Assembly: GCF_014641735.1 (NCBI RefSeq)
Contig: NZ_BMIH01000003.1
Coordinates: 62,001 to 126,000, forward strand
Reading direction: 5' to 3'
Length of the DNA stretch: 64,000 bases
DNA from: Sphingomonas metalli
GTDB taxonomy: Bacteria; Pseudomonadota; Alphaproteobacteria; Sphingomonadales; Sphingomonadaceae
Numbering within the stretch: the stretch's first letter is position 1; each line of letters opens with the position of its first letter. A model generated the notes under the pieces. The model made no database searches. It had not been told where the DNA came from and saw nothing but the letters and a program-made list of their open reading frames with translations. Below are positions 35,229 to 45,691 of this stretch, piece after piece. The position numbers and the translations under genes were made by a program.

Positions 35229-35361
35229 TCGAAAGCGGAGGGGCGCCCCGTGCGCCCGAAGTCTCGATTGGTCATCGGCAGGATATAAGCGGATGGGCGC
35301 CGTGGCACCAGACGGGGTGGCGCCTCGATGCCATACCCGCTCCCCGGGAGCGACCGATACG

Positions 35362-35390
35362 AAGAAGGCGCCCGGATCGCTCCGGACGCC
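35362..35390 (-). terminator. Probable intrinsic terminator of glnBA
   Basis: On the minus strand a ten-base stem, GGCGTCCGGA pairing with TCCGGGCGCC around GCGA with one mismatch, is followed by TTCTTC. It lies 28-56 bases after the glnA stop and before the map gene, so it can end the glnBA transcript. Confidence 0.6.
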
Positions 35391-35417
35391 TCCTCCATCG
35401 TCTGAGCCGAAACCGGA

Positions 35418-36830
35418 TCAGCCGCTATAGTACATGTCGTATTCGACCGGGCTCGGGGTCATCTCCCAGCGGGCGACCTCGGCGCGCTTGATCTCGACAT
35501 AGGCCTCGATCTGATCCTTCGAGAAGACGTCGCCCTTCAGCAGGAAGTCGTGATCCGCCTCCAGGCTGTCGAGCGCTTCGCGGAGCGAGCCGGCGACGGT
35601 CGGCACCTGCGCCAGTTCGGCCGGGGGCAGGTCGTACAGGTTCTTGTCCATCGCCTCGCCGGGATGGATCTTGTTCTGGATGCCGTCGAGACCCGCCATC
35701 AGCAGCGCCGCATAGGCGAGATACGGATTGGCGAGCGCGTCCGGGAAGCGCACCTCGACGCGCTTCGACTTGGGGCCGGTGCCATAGGGGATGCGGCACG
35801 AGGCCGAGCGGTTGCGCGCCGAATAGGCGAGCAGCACCGGCGCTTCGTAACCCGGCACCAGCCGCTTGTAGCTGTTGGTCGAGGGGTTGGTGAAGGCGTT
35901 CACGGCCTTGGCATGCTTGATGATGCCGCCGATGAAGTAGAGGCACATGTCCGACAGGCCCGCATAGCCGTTGCCGGCGAAGAGCGGGTTCTTGCCTTCC
36001 CAGATCGAGAAGTGGGTGTGCATGCCCGAGCCGTTATCTTCCTTGATCGGCTTGGGCATGAAGGTCGCCGTCTTGCCATAGGCCTGGGCGACCTGATGGA
36101 CGACGTACTTGTAGATCTGCATGCGGTCGGCGGTCTGGGTCAGCGTGCCGAAGGTGAGGCCCAGCTCGTGCTGCGCGGCGGCGACCTCGTGATGGTGCTT
36201 GTCGCAGGGCAGGCCCATTTCGAGCATGGTCGAGACCATCTCGCCGCGGATGTCGACCGCCGAGTCGACCGGCGCGACCGGGAAATAGCCGCCCTTGGCG
36301 CGCGGACGGTGGCCGAGATTGCCGCCCTCATATTCGCGGCCCGAATTGCCCGGCAGCTCGATATCGTCGATCTTGTAGTAGCTGGTCGAATAGCTGTTCT
36401 CGAAGCGGACGTCGTCGAACAGGAAGAACTCCGCCTCGGGGCCGACATAGACGGTGTCGCCGATCCCCGTCGACTTGACATAGGCCTCGGCGCGCTTGGC
36501 GGTCGAGCGCGGGTCGCGGGCATAGAGCTCGCCGGTCGACGGCTCGACGATGTCGCAGAACACGATCAGCATCGGGGTCGCCGAGAAAGGATCGGTATAG
36601 ACCGAGTCGAGATCGGGCTTCAGCACCATGTCCGACTCGTTGATCGCCTTCCAGCCCTCGATCGAGCTGCCGTCGAACATCAGGCCGTCGGTGAACTCGT
36701 CCTCGCCCATCACGCCGGCGACCATGGTCAGGTGCTGCCACTTCCCCTTGGGGTCGGTGAAGCGCAGATCGATCCACTCGATCTCCTCTTCCTTGATCTT
36801 GTTCAGGATATCGCTGGCCGTGGTTGCCAT
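35418..36830 (-). CDS. glnA: Glutamine synthetase, type I
   Basis: 470 residues, close to the 468 of E. coli. Makes glutamine from glutamate, ammonia and ATP; dodecamer in the cytoplasm. Family motifs: [36 protein letters not shown] (glutamates for metal binding), [15 protein letters not shown], and [14 protein letters not shown]. The adenylylation loop [10 protein letters not shown] carries the regulatory tyrosine, so GlnE-mediated control is expected. It follows glnB by 112 bases; both are probably transcribed from the sigma-54-like promoter upstream of glnB. Confidence 0.97.
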   Translation of the reverse strand: MATTASDILNKIKEEEIEWIDLRFTDPKGKWQHLTMVAGVMGEDEFTDGLMFDGSSIEGWKAINESDMVLKPDLDSVYTDPFSATPMLIVFCDIVEPSTGELYARDPRSTAKRAEAYVKSTGIGDTVYVGPEAEFFLFDDVRFENSYSTSYYKIDDIELPGNSGREYEGGNLGHRPRAKGGYFPVAPVDSAVDIRGEMVSTMLEMGLPCDKHHHEVAAAQHELGLTFGTLTQTADRMQIYKYVVHQVAQAYGKTATFMPKPIKEDNGSGMHTHFSIWEGKNPLFAGNGYAGLSDMCLYFIGGIIKHAKAVNAFTNPSTNSYKRLVPGYEAPVLLAYSARNRSASCRIPYGTGPKSKRVEVRFPDALANPYLAYAALLMAGLDGIQNKIHPGEAMDKNLYDLPPAELAQVPTVAGSLREALDSLEADHDFLLKGDVFSKDQIEAYVEIKRAEVARWEMTPSPVEYDMYYSG

Positions 36831-36942
36831 GTCTGAGAAGCCCCTTGCTCTTCGGATAGCCGGCAGCCCGCCGGCCTGAGGATTATTGCAGCGCGACGAT
36901 CCGATTCCACAGATTGTTGCGCCGCGTCAATTTACCTTTGCG

Positions 36943-37380
<438 letters not shown>

Positions 37381-37432
37381 TCAGTGCCTTAAAAATGGGC
37401 AAGCGACGCCATGGTGCACAAGGGCGCAGCAA

Positions 37433-37764
37433 TCAGAGGATGGAGCGCACCGTGTCGGCGGGCCGGGCCAGAACGACGCCGCGCTCGGTCTCGACCAGCG
37501 GTCGCTGGATCAGGATCGGATCGGCGAGCATCGCGTCGAGAACGGTATCGTCATCCGCCCCGGCCAATGCAGCCGCGCCCTCTTCCGTCAGGCGCAGACC
37601 CTGACGCGGGGAAAGGCCCGCGCGGGCGTAGAGCCGCGCCAGCTCCGCGCGGCTCGGCGGCGTCTTCAGGTATTCGACGACCGTGACCACGGCGCCCGCC
37701 TCCTCCAGGAGGGCGAGCGTCGCGCGGGAGGTGCCGCAGCGCGGATTGTGGTAGATGGTCGCCT

Positions 37765-37768
<4 letters not shown>
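37433..37768 (-). CDS. arsC: ArsC-family arsenate reductase (glutaredoxin type)
   Basis: 111 residues. ArsC/Spx-like thioredoxin fold with the reactive Cys11 in [20 protein letters not shown], and the arsenate-binding arginine in [12 protein letters not shown]. It reduces arsenate using glutathione and glutaredoxin. The start overlaps the accC stop by four bases (ATGA). No arsR or arsB is nearby, so this may be a housekeeping ArsC homologue rather than part of a resistance operon. Confidence 0.88.
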
Positions 37769-39117
<1,349 letters not shown>

Positions 39118-39121
39118 GCCG

Positions 39122-39604
39122 TCATTCCACCACGACGAGCGGCTGGTCGAACTCGACCGGCTGACCGTTTTCCACCAGCACCGCGGTGACGGTGCCCGCG
39201 GTCGGCGCGACGATCGGGTTCATCACCTTCATCGCCTCGACGATCAGCAGCGTGTCGCCGGCCGCGACCTTCGCACCGACCGGCGCGAAGGCCTTCGCCT
39301 CCGGGTTGGGCGAGAGATAGGCCGTGCCGACCATCGGCGAGCGGACCGTGTCGGCCGTGCTGGCGGCGGGAGCGGCGGCCACTTCCGCGGTCACGGCAGC
39401 GGCGGCCGGCGGAGCCGGGGCGGCGAGCGGAGCCGGCGAATAGGGCAGGGCGGCGGCGGCCGGCGCCTTGCGCGCGACGCGGATCTTGCGATCCTTGTCC
39501 TCGACCTCGATCTCGGTCAGCTGCGTGGTGTCGAGCAGCTCGGCGAGCTGACGGACAAGCTCGACGTCGATCTGCATCGAGTCGGTCGGTTTCGTATCGG
39601 TCAT
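39122..39604 (-). CDS. accB: Acetyl-CoA carboxylase, biotin carboxyl carrier protein
   Basis: 160 residues. The C-terminal biotinyl domain from about 85 has the biotin-accepting lysine in [13 protein letters not shown]. The N-terminal 50 residues form the helical AccC-contact part ([20 protein letters not shown]), joined by a linker rich in alanine and proline ([15 protein letters not shown]). It carries CO2 between biotin carboxylase and the transferase. The accD and accA genes are not in the window. Confidence 0.97.
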   Translation of the reverse strand: MTDTKPTDSMQIDVELVRQLAELLDTTQLTEIEVEDKDRKIRVARKAPAAAALPYSPAPLAAPAPPAAAAVTAEVAAAPAASTADTVRSPMVGTAYLSPNPEAKAFAPVGAKVAAGDTLLIVEAMKVMNPIVAPTAGTVTAVLVENGQPVEFDQPLVVVE

Positions 39605-39661
39605 GGGAACCTTCCCAGTAATTCAGGTGCTGTTCAAGCGGCGATCAAGTCGGCGCGTCTG

Positions 39662-40096
39662 TCAGAACCGGGCCGCCGCTTCAAGCGCCAGCATATAGGA
39701 ATGCGCGCCGAAGCCGGCGATCGTGCCGCGAGCGGCGCGACCTATGTAGCTGTGATGACGGAATTCTTCCCGGGCATGCGGGTTGGAGAGATGCACTTCG
39801 ATCACCGGCGTGCGGATCGCCTTCACGGCATCGTGGATGGCGATCGAAGTGTGGGTGAAGGCACCGGCATTGACGATCGCGGCTTTGGCGTCCCGCGCCT
39901 GCGCCTCGTGCAGCCAATCGACCAGATGGCCCTCATGGTTCGACTGGCGCATGTCGATCGTCAGGCCGAGCGCGCGGGCCCGGTCCTCCAGCTGGCCGAC
40001 GATGTCGTCGAGCGTGTCGTGGCCATAGATTTGCGGCTCGCGGGTGCCGAGCAGGTTGAGGTTCGGGCCATTGAGGACGAAGATGGTGTCGGACAT
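39662..40096 (-). CDS. aroQ: 3-Dehydroquinate dehydratase, type II
   Basis: 144 residues from the ATG at 40096. Third step of the shikimate pathway. Motifs are FVLNGPNLNLLGTREPQIYG with the catalytic tyrosine, RQSNHEGHLVDWL, NAGAFTHTSIAIHDA and VIEVHLSNPHAREEFRHHSYI with the catalytic histidine. Dodecameric enzyme. It precedes accB by 57 bases, the common aroQ-accBC arrangement. Confidence 0.97.
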   Translation of the reverse strand: MSDTIFVLNGPNLNLLGTREPQIYGHDTLDDIVGQLEDRARALGLTIDMRQSNHEGHLVDWLHEAQARDAKAAIVNAGAFTHTSIAIHDAVKAIRTPVIEVHLSNPHAREEFRHHSYIGRAARGTIAGFGAHSYMLALEAAARF

Positions 40097-40157
40097 GGTT
40101 GAGGCTTTCGGTTGAACCGCGCGGGTGGCGGGCCTAGGTGCTGGCGACATCCTTAGC

Positions 40158-40247
40158 CCGTTCGCCCCGAGCTTGTCGAAGGGCCGCTCTTCCCTTCGCA
40201 CCGGGCGGGAGGGAGGAGCAGGGCTTCGACAGGCTCAGCCCGAACGG
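40158..40247. repeat. Inverted intergenic repeat (CCGTTCG...CGAACGG family)
   Basis: CCGTTCGCCCCGAGCTTGTC at 40158-40177 followed by GAAGG, and the inverted copy GCTTCGACAGGCTCAGCCCG then AACGG at 40223-40247. A second member of the family lies at 43755-43823. It separates aroQ from the divergent thiSG gene, which starts 35 bases further on. Confidence 0.8.
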
Positions 40248-40281
40248 ATGGAGGGACGCGCCCTCCGCGGAAACCAGCATC

Positions 40282-41289
40282 ATGCCCCATACCGATGGCA
40301 CCGTCTCGATCACCGTCAACGGCGAGCACAAGCGCGTCGCCGCGGGCCTGTCGCTCGCGCAGCTCGCCTCCGAACTGGGGCTGGTGCCCGAGAAGGTCGC
40401 GGTCGAGCGCAACCTGGAAGTGGTGCCGAGGTCGACGCTGGCCGAGGTGCAGGTCGAGGATGGCGACGATATCGAGATCGTCCATTTCGTCGGCGGCGGC
40501 GATCATCCCAGGCCGGTGGCGGACGACAGCTGGACCGTCGCGGGGCGCACCTTCCGCTCGCGGCTGATCGTCGGCACCGGCAAGTACAAGGACTTCGCTC
40601 AGAATGCCGCGGCGCTCGAAGCCTCTGGAGCGGAGATCGTCACCGTGGCGGTGCGCCGGGTCAACGTGTCGGATCCCAAGGCGCCGATGCTGACCGACTA
40701 TATCGATCCACGCAAGGTCACCTACCTGCCCAATACCGCGGGATGCTTCACCGCCGACGACGCGATCCGCACCCTCCGGCTGGCGCGCGAGGCGGGCGGC
40801 TGGGACCTCGTCAAGCTGGAGGTGCTGGGCGAGGCGCGGACGCTCTATCCGGACATGCGCGAGACGCTGAAGGCGACCGAGGTGCTGGTGCGCGAGGGCT
40901 TCAAGCCGATGGTCTATTGCGTCGACGATCCGATCGCCGCCAAGCAGCTGGAAGAGGCGGGCGCGGTGGCGATCATGCCGCTCGGCGCGCCGATCGGCTC
41001 CGGCCTGGGCATCCAGAACCGGGTGACGATCCGCCTGATCGTGGAGGGCGCCAAGGTGCCGGTGCTGGTCGATGCGGGCGTCGGCACCGCGTCCGATGCG
41101 ACGGTGGCGATGGAGCTGGGCTGCGACGGTATCCTGATGAACACCGCCATCGCCGAGGCGAAGGACCCGGTGATGATGGCATCCGCGATGCGCGCGGCGG
41201 TGGAGGCCGGACGGCTCGCCTATCGTGCCGGGCGGATGGGGCAGCGCCGCTATGCCGACCCGTCCAGTCCGCTCGCCGGACTGATCTGA
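40282..41289 (+). CDS. thiG: ThiS-ThiG fusion: sulfur carrier and thiazole synthase
   Basis: 335 residues. Residues 1-70 are a ThiS-like ubiquitin fold ([20 protein letters not shown]) ending in the carrier diglycine region FVGGG. About 85-335 is thiazole synthase ThiG ([40 protein letters not shown] region near 235, and [20 protein letters not shown]). ThiG joins deoxyxylulose phosphate, dehydroglycine and ThiS-borne sulfur into the thiamine thiazole. As a fusion, the ThiS tail is not a free C-terminus, so sulfur must be loaded differently or after cleavage. No TPP riboswitch pattern is visible upstream. Confidence 0.92.
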   Translation: MPHTDGTVSITVNGEHKRVAAGLSLAQLASELGLVPEKVAVERNLEVVPRSTLAEVQVEDGDDIEIVHFVGGGDHPRPVADDSWTVAGRTFRSRLIVGTGKYKDFAQNAAALEASGAEIVTVAVRRVNVSDPKAPMLTDYIDPRKVTYLPNTAGCFTADDAIRTLRLAREAGGWDLVKLEVLGEARTLYPDMRETLKATEVLVREGFKPMVYCVDDPIAAKQLEEAGAVAIMPLGAPIGSGLGIQNRVTIRLIVEGAKVPVLVDAGVGTASDATVAMELGCDGILMNTAIAEAKDPVMMASAMRAAVEAGRLAYRAGRMGQRRYADPSSPLAGLI

Positions 41290-41301
41290 CGCAAGATTCA
41301 T

Positions 41302-41327
41302 GGAACCTTAGGGCACGGCAGCCCGTT
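41302..41327 (+). promoter_or_regulatory. EcfG-type general stress promoter for csbD
   Basis: GGAAC (41302-41306), 17 bases, then CGTT (41324-41327) matches the alphaproteobacterial EcfG (general stress sigma factor) consensus exactly. It lies 57 bases before the csbD start. CsbD-like genes are frequent members of the EcfG regulon in sphingomonads and rhizobia. Confidence 0.7.
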
Positions 41328-41383
41328 GGATCGGTCAAGAAGGCGACGAAATACTTCGCCGTCGCATCATAATGGAGGCGACC

Positions 41384-41566
41384 ATGGGTGAGCTGACCGA
41401 CAAGATCAAGGGCAACATCAACGAGGCCATCGGCAACGTGAAGGAAGCCGTTGGCAAGCACAACAACGACGCCGATCTGGCGGCCGAGGGCAAGGCCCAG
41501 CAGGCCGAAGGCAAGGGCGAACAGTTCAAGGGCAAGGTCAAGGGCGCGCTCGGCGACGACATCTGA
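41384..41566 (+). CDS. CsbD family stress-response protein
   Basis: 60 residues from the ATG at 41384 with GGAGG five bases upstream; the upstream in-frame ATG at 41372 overlaps that site. MGELTDKIKGNINEAIGNVKEAVG, then a lysine/glycine-rich repeat (KGEQFKGKVKGALGDDI), is the CsbD pattern: small, hydrophilic and helical. Transcribed alone: EcfG-type promoter before it and a terminator after it. Molecular role of CsbD proteins is unknown; they are abundant in general stress and stationary phase. Confidence 0.92.
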   Translation: MGELTDKIKGNINEAIGNVKEAVGKHNNDADLAAEGKAQQAEGKGEQFKGKVKGALGDDI

Positions 41567-41591
41567 TCGCCGGTCTTTGACGATCTTTGCG

Positions 41592-41626
41592 AAGGGTCGT
41601 TCCGCCACGGCGGAGCGGCCCTTTTT
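41592..41626 (+). terminator. Intrinsic terminator after csbD
   Basis: A stem of about 13 bp (AGGGTCGTTCCGCC against GGCGGAGCGGCCCT, loop ACG-like) is followed by TTTTT. It begins 26 bases after the csbD stop. Confidence 0.85.
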
Positions 41627-41645
41627 CGGAACAACAAGGGGTTGA

Positions 41646-41933
41646 ATGATGAAGAGGGTGCTGATCGGCTTGTGCGTGGTACCGCTGGCATTGTCCGTTG
41701 CGGCCTGTGGCGGCGCCGGTGACGACAAGCTCGCGAAGAATGTCGAGAATGCCTATGACAATCGCGCCGATGCGATGGAGCAGGCGGCCGACAATCTGGA
41801 AGATCAGGCGAAGCAGGTCCGCAAGAGCGGCGAACAGCAGGCCGACGCGATCGACGACGCCGATGTGAATGCGCAGGCGATGAGCGACGAGCAGAAGGCG
41901 GCGCTGGCGAACGGGTCCGAGAAGCTGCGCTGA
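41646..41933 (+). CDS. Small coiled lipoprotein
   Basis: 95 residues. Lipoprotein signal peptide with lipobox LSVAAC, the cysteine at residue 21. The mature part is highly charged, alanine-rich and helical (NRADAMEQAADNLEDQAKQVRKS), likely a short coiled coil. It is probably anchored in a membrane facing the periplasm. AGGGG precedes the tandem ATGs (41646 or 41649). It follows the csbD terminator by only about 20 bases, so its own promoter may be weak or readthrough may serve. Function unknown. Confidence 0.78.
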   Translation: MMKRVLIGLCVVPLALSVAACGGAGDDKLAKNVENAYDNRADAMEQAADNLEDQAKQVRKSGEQQADAIDDADVNAQAMSDEQKAALANGSEKLR

Positions 41934-41960
41934 GCAAACGCGGTAGTTGTCGTGGTAAAG

Positions 41961-42060
41961 TCCCTCCCCTTCAGGGGAGGGGTTGGGGTGCGGCCTGTCC
42001 ACGCGAGCCTGCGCTTCTGGAAGCGCCCCACCCCCGACCCCTCCCCTGAAGGGGAGGGGG
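41961..42060. repeat. Inverted repeat between convergent genes
   Basis: CCCTCCCCTTCAGGGGAGGG at 41962-41981 and an inverted copy, CCCCTCCCCTGAAGGGGAGG at 42038-42057, flank a GTTGGGGTG...CACCCCCGAC stem. Each terminal block is itself a perfect hairpin. The element lies between the convergent lipoprotein and ThDP-enzyme stops and could serve as a bidirectional transcript end. Confidence 0.8.
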
Positions 42061-42074
42061 AATAGTGGCGCTCC

Positions 42075-43706
42075 TTACTGGCCCAGCATCTTCGCCGGCG
42101 TGATCACCGCGATATCCGTCTTCACGTGCAGGAGCCTCACGCCGGTTTGGGCGATCAGGCCGGACAGCGCTTCGGAGAAATCCTCCGTCCGCTCCACCGT
42201 CGCGGCGACGGCGCCATAAGCACGCGCGAGGGCGGCGAAGTCGGGACTGGCCAGCGTCGTCGCGCTGACGCGGCCCGGGTAGTCGCGCTCCTGATGCATC
42301 CGGATCGTGCCATAGCCGCCATTGTCGATGACGAGGATCAGCAGGTTCGCGCCGTGCTGGACGGCGGTCGCCAGTTCCTGACCGTTCATGAGGAAGCAGC
42401 CGTCCCCCGCCAGCGCGACGACGCTGCGTTGCGGGTGTCGGAGCGAGGCGGCGATCGCGGCGGGGAGGCCATAGCCCATCGCGCCGGCGGTAGGCGCCAG
42501 CTGCGTACCGGGACCGGCGTAGCGCCAGTAGCGATGCCACCAGCCCGAATAGTTGCCGGCGCCGTTGCAGATGATCGTGTCCGCGGGCAGCCGCTGCCGC
42601 ATCGTCGCGACGCAGGGGCCGAGGTCCAGGGCGACGCCGTCGCGGGGCTGCGGCTCCGACCATTGGCGATAGTCCGCATGAGCCTCTGCCGCGGCCGGAT
42701 GGGCGGGACCGTCGATCGCGGCGAGCGCCTCGGCGAACTCGACCATGCCGGCGCAGATCGCAAGATCGGTGCGATAGGTGCGGTGCAGCTCGTCGGGATC
42801 GGGATGGACATGGACCAGGCGCTGGCCGGGATGATCGGGGGTGATCAGCGTATAGCCGTCGGTCGTCGCCTCGCCCAGCCGCGCACCGACGACCAGCAAC
42901 AGGTCCGCCGCACGAATGCGGTCGACCAGCGCCGGATTGGGGCCGTAGCCGAGATTGCCGGCATAGGCGGGGCAGTCGTTCGGAATCGCATCCTGTCGGC
43001 GGAAGGCGGCGGCGACCGGAACGCCGGCGCGCGCCGCCCAGTCGGCGAACGCCTGGCCGGCCGGCGCGTCCCAGCCCGCGCCGCCGACGATCGCCACCGG
43101 CCGCTCGGCAGTGGCGATCAGGTGGGCGAGATGTTCGGCCTGATCGCTGTCGCAGCCCTGCGCCACCCGCTCGATCCGCGGCCGGTCGGCGGCTTCGACC
43201 GTGTCGCGCAGCATATCCTCCGGCAGCGCGAGGACGACCGGGCCGGGACGCCCGCTCATCGCGGTCGCATAGGCGCGGGCGACATATTCGGGAATGCGGC
43301 GGGCGTCGTCGATCCGCGCCGCCCATTTGGCGATCGGCGCGAACATCGCCGGAAAATCGATCTCCTGAAACGCCTCGCGGTCGCGCGTGGCCCGGTCGAT
43401 GTCGCCGACGAAGAGGATCATCGGCTGCGAATCCTGCATCGCGACATGCACGCCGATCGCGGCATTGGTCGCGCCGGGGCCGCGGGTGACGAAGGCGATG
43501 CCGGGGCGGTGCGTCAACGCCCCGTCGGCACAGGCCATGAAGGCCGCGCCACCTTCCTGGCGGCAGGTGACGAGGTCGATCTCCGGCGTGTCGTGAAGGG
43601 CATCGAGCACGGCGAGGAAGCTCTCCCCCGGCACGGTGAAGATGCGGTCGCACCCCTGGACGAGAAGCTGATCGACGAGCAGGCGGCCACCGGTGCGTTG
43701 GGTCAT
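42075..43706 (-). CDS. Thiamine diphosphate enzyme, acetolactate-synthase-like
   Basis: 543 residues from the ATG at 43706. Three-domain ThDP enzyme: N-terminal PYR domain with the catalytic glutamate (FTVPGESFLAVLDAL), central domain 190-320 (RPVAIVGGAGWDAP), and C-terminal PP domain with the ThDP motif GDGCFLMNGQELATAVQHGANLLILVIDN. It resembles the large subunit of acetolactate synthase, but no small subunit ilvN is near and the AMGYGLPAAIAAS context also fits other decarboxylases. Cytoplasmic. The substrate is undetermined. Confidence 0.85.
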   Translation of the reverse strand: MTQRTGGRLLVDQLLVQGCDRIFTVPGESFLAVLDALHDTPEIDLVTCRQEGGAAFMACADGALTHRPGIAFVTRGPGATNAAIGVHVAMQDSQPMILFVGDIDRATRDREAFQEIDFPAMFAPIAKWAARIDDARRIPEYVARAYATAMSGRPGPVVLALPEDMLRDTVEAADRPRIERVAQGCDSDQAEHLAHLIATAERPVAIVGGAGWDAPAGQAFADWAARAGVPVAAAFRRQDAIPNDCPAYAGNLGYGPNPALVDRIRAADLLLVVGARLGEATTDGYTLITPDHPGQRLVHVHPDPDELHRTYRTDLAICAGMVEFAEALAAIDGPAHPAAAEAHADYRQWSEPQPRDGVALDLGPCVATMRQRLPADTIICNGAGNYSGWWHRYWRYAGPGTQLAPTAGAMGYGLPAAIAASLRHPQRSVVALAGDGCFLMNGQELATAVQHGANLLILVIDNGGYGTIRMHQERDYPGRVSATTLASPDFAALARAYGAVAATVERTEDFSEALSGLIAQTGVRLLHVKTDIAVITPAKMLGQ

Positions 43707-43754
43707 GGATCCGAACCTAACGGGCTTCGCGGTGCCTGCAACCATCAGATCGAG

Positions 43755-43823
43755 CCGTTCGCCCTGAGCGCAGTCGAAGGGCTTTGGGCTCGCCTGTGCT
43801 TCGACTTCGCTCAGCACGAACGG
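43755..43823. repeat. Second copy of the CCGTTCG...CGAACGG inverted repeat
   Basis: CCGTTCGCCCTGAGCGCAGT then CGAAGGGC pairs with the inverted GTGCTTCGACTTCGCTCAGC then ACGAACGG. Same family as 40158-40247. It lies between yaiI and the ThDP-enzyme gene, both on the minus strand. Confidence 0.8.
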
Positions 43824-43849
43824 GGCAAGTCGGGTCGTGCAGTTCTCAA

Positions 43850-44311
43850 TCAGCGGCGCATCAGCTTCACCAGCGCGGCGTCCAGTGCGGAGAGGAAGCG
43901 CGAGCGGTCGGCCTTGGCGAAGGGGGCGGGGCCGCCGATCTGGTCGCCGCCGGCGCGCAGGTCCGCCATGATCGCGCGCGTCGCGATCGCGCCGCCGATC
44001 GAGGCGGCGGTGAAGGGCCTGCCGGTCGGGGCGAGCACGGTCGCGCCCGCCTTCAGGCAGCGATCGGCGAGCAGGATGTCGGCGGTGACGACCACCGCCT
44101 TCGCATCGGCGCGTTCCGCGATCCAGTCGTCCGCCGCGTCGAAGCCGTCCCCGACCACGACCCGCGTCACCAGCGGGTGCTGCGGCACGCGCAGATGCTG
44201 GTTGCTGACGATGGTCACCGGCACTCCGACGCGCCACGCGACCCGGTACACCTCGTCCTTGACCGGACAGGCATCGGCATCGACGAGGATCTGGAGGCTA
44301 GGGGCGGACAG
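43850..44311 (-). CDS. yaiI: YaiI/YqxD family protein (UPF0178), probable CTG start
   Basis: 153 residues if started at the CTG at 44311. The UPF0178 signature DADACPVKDEVYRVAWR begins at residue 9, followed by ADILLADRCLKAGATVL and GPAPFAKADRSRFLSALD, so the family call is firm (members are about 150 residues, PIN-like fold, function unknown). Between an in-frame TAG (44332-44330) and the signature there is no ATG, GTG or TTG. The CTG has AGGA seven bases upstream. The first canonical start, GTG at 44251, would delete the signature. Hence a CTG start or a mutated start codon. Confidence 0.85.
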   Translation of the reverse strand: MSAPSLQILVDADACPVKDEVYRVAWRVGVPVTIVSNQHLRVPQHPLVTRVVVGDGFDAADDWIAERADAKAVVVTADILLADRCLKAGATVLAPTGRPFTAASIGGAIATRAIMADLRAGGDQIGGPAPFAKADRSRFLSALDAALVKLMRR

Positions 44312-44344
44312 GGTGCGTTCCTCGGAGCGCTAAAGGGCGGATGC

Positions 44345-44371
44345 AAAAAGGGCCGGGATCGCTCCCGGCCC
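44345..44371 (-). terminator. Intrinsic terminator of rplKA
   Basis: On the minus strand a nine-base perfect stem (GGGCCGGGA with its complement TCCCGGCCC, loop GCGA) is followed by TTTTT. It lies about 40 bases after the rplA stop. Confidence 0.9.
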
Positions 44372-44412
44372 TCCTGGTCTGGTTAGCAGACGGGGCGGGG
44401 CCCCGCTCCGGA

Positions 44413-45105
44413 TCAGGCGCCGGCGATCTCCGCCACGTCGACGCGGATGCCCGGACCCATGGTCGAGGACAGCGCCACCTTGCGGACATACTTGCCCTTG
44501 GCGCCCGACGGCTTGGCCCGGACCACCGCATCGACCAGCGCGTCGAAGTTGGCGCGCAGGTCCTCGGCGGCGAAGCTCGCCTTGCCGATGCCCGAGTGGA
44601 TGATGCCGGCCTTCTCGACGCGATACTCGACCTGACCCGACTTGGCGTCCTTGACCGCCTGGGCGACGTTCATGGTCACCGTGCCGAGCTTGGGGTTCGG
44701 CATCAGACCCTTGGGGCCCAGCACCTTACCGAGCCGGCCGACGATGCCCATCATGTCCGGGGTCGCGATGCAGCGATCGAAGTCGATCGTGCCGCCCTGG
44801 ACGAGCTCCATCAGGTCCTCGGCCCCGACGACATCGGCGCCGGCCTCGCGGGCCTCGTCGGCCTTGGCGCCGCGGGCGAAAACGCCGACGCGGACGGTCT
44901 TGCCGGTGCCCTTGGGCAGGTTGACGACGCCGCGGACCATCTGGTCGGCGTGACGCGGATCGACGCCCAGGTTCAGCGCGACCTCGATGGTCTCGTCGAA
45001 CTTGGAGGTGGCGTTGGTCTTGGCCAGCGCGATCGCCTCGTCAATGCCGTGCAGCTGCTCGGGATTGATCGTCAGCGCCTTCTGCTTCTTGCTCAGCTTG
45101 GCCAT
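44413..45105 (-). CDS. rplA: 50S ribosomal protein L1
   Basis: 230 residues. Forms the mobile L1 stalk that handles the E-site tRNA, and in E. coli represses its own operon mRNA. Diagnostic sequences are [39 protein letters not shown] and [18 protein letters not shown]. It follows rplK by three bases. Unlike the usual order, rplJ and rplL do not follow; a strong terminator and then yaiI come next. Confidence 0.97.
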   Translation of the reverse strand: MAKLSKKQKALTINPEQLHGIDEAIALAKTNATSKFDETIEVALNLGVDPRHADQMVRGVVNLPKGTGKTVRVGVFARGAKADEAREAGADVVGAEDLMELVQGGTIDFDRCIATPDMMGIVGRLGKVLGPKGLMPNPKLGTVTMNVAQAVKDAKSGQVEYRVEKAGIIHSGIGKASFAAEDLRANFDALVDAVVRAKPSGAKGKYVRKVALSSTMGPGIRVDVAEIAGA

Positions 45106-45108
45106 GGA

Positions 45109-45540
45109 TCAGCCCTCCACCACTTCGAGGCCCATCGCGCGGGCGGAGCCGGCGATGATCTTGGTCGCCGCCTCGATGTCGTTCGCGTTCAGGTCCTTCA
45201 TCTTGACCTGCGCGATTTCCGACAGCTGGGACATCTTGATCTTGCCCGCGACCGACTTGCCCGGCTCCTTCGAGCCCGACTTCAGGTTGATCGCCTGCTT
45301 GATCAGGAAGGTCGCCGGCGGGGTCTTCGTCTCGAACGAGAAGGACCGGTCCGCATAGACGGTGATCTTGGTGGGGATCGGCGTCCCCTTGGCCATGTCG
45401 GTGGTCGCGGCGTTGAACGCCTTGCAGAATTCCATGATGTTGACGCCGCGCTGACCCAGCGCCGGGCCGATCGGCGGAGCAGGCTTGGCGTCGCCCGCCG
45501 GAACCTGCAGGTTGATGTAACCTGTGATCTTCTTTGCCAT
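45109..45540 (-). CDS. rplK: 50S ribosomal protein L11
   Basis: 143 residues. Binds 23S rRNA at the GTPase-associated centre. [44 protein letters not shown] and the C-terminal [13 protein letters not shown] are characteristic. Upstream, 45541-45691 (151 bases) separates it from the DUF983 gene and probably holds its own promoter and leader; I cannot identify the exact elements. Confidence 0.97.
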   Translation of the reverse strand: MAKKITGYINLQVPAGDAKPAPPIGPALGQRGVNIMEFCKAFNAATTDMAKGTPIPTKITVYADRSFSFETKTPPATFLIKQAINLKSGSKEPGKSVAGKIKMSQLSEIAQVKMKDLNANDIEAATKIIAGSARAMGLEVVEG

Positions 45541-45691
45541 GTCACTCTCTCAATCCGGCCGCGGCAAACCGCGGCCTGGTTTCAAGTCGAGCGGTGTTGA
45601 CGGACGCCGTCTCCGGCGCCCTCCCGCAAGCTTTCCATCGGTGGACGGAAGAGCGCGCCCTTAGCGACCGAAGCCGCGATTGGCAAGCACG

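Noticed and set aside
35207..35398. 63-codon minus-strand frame between glnA and map
   Set aside because: It overlaps the glnBA terminator hairpin and the start of map, and has no ribosome site or family pattern.
40097..40281. Possible TPP riboswitch before thiSG
   Set aside because: Neither the CTGAGA core nor the rest of the thi-box is present; the gap is mostly the CCGTTCG repeat.
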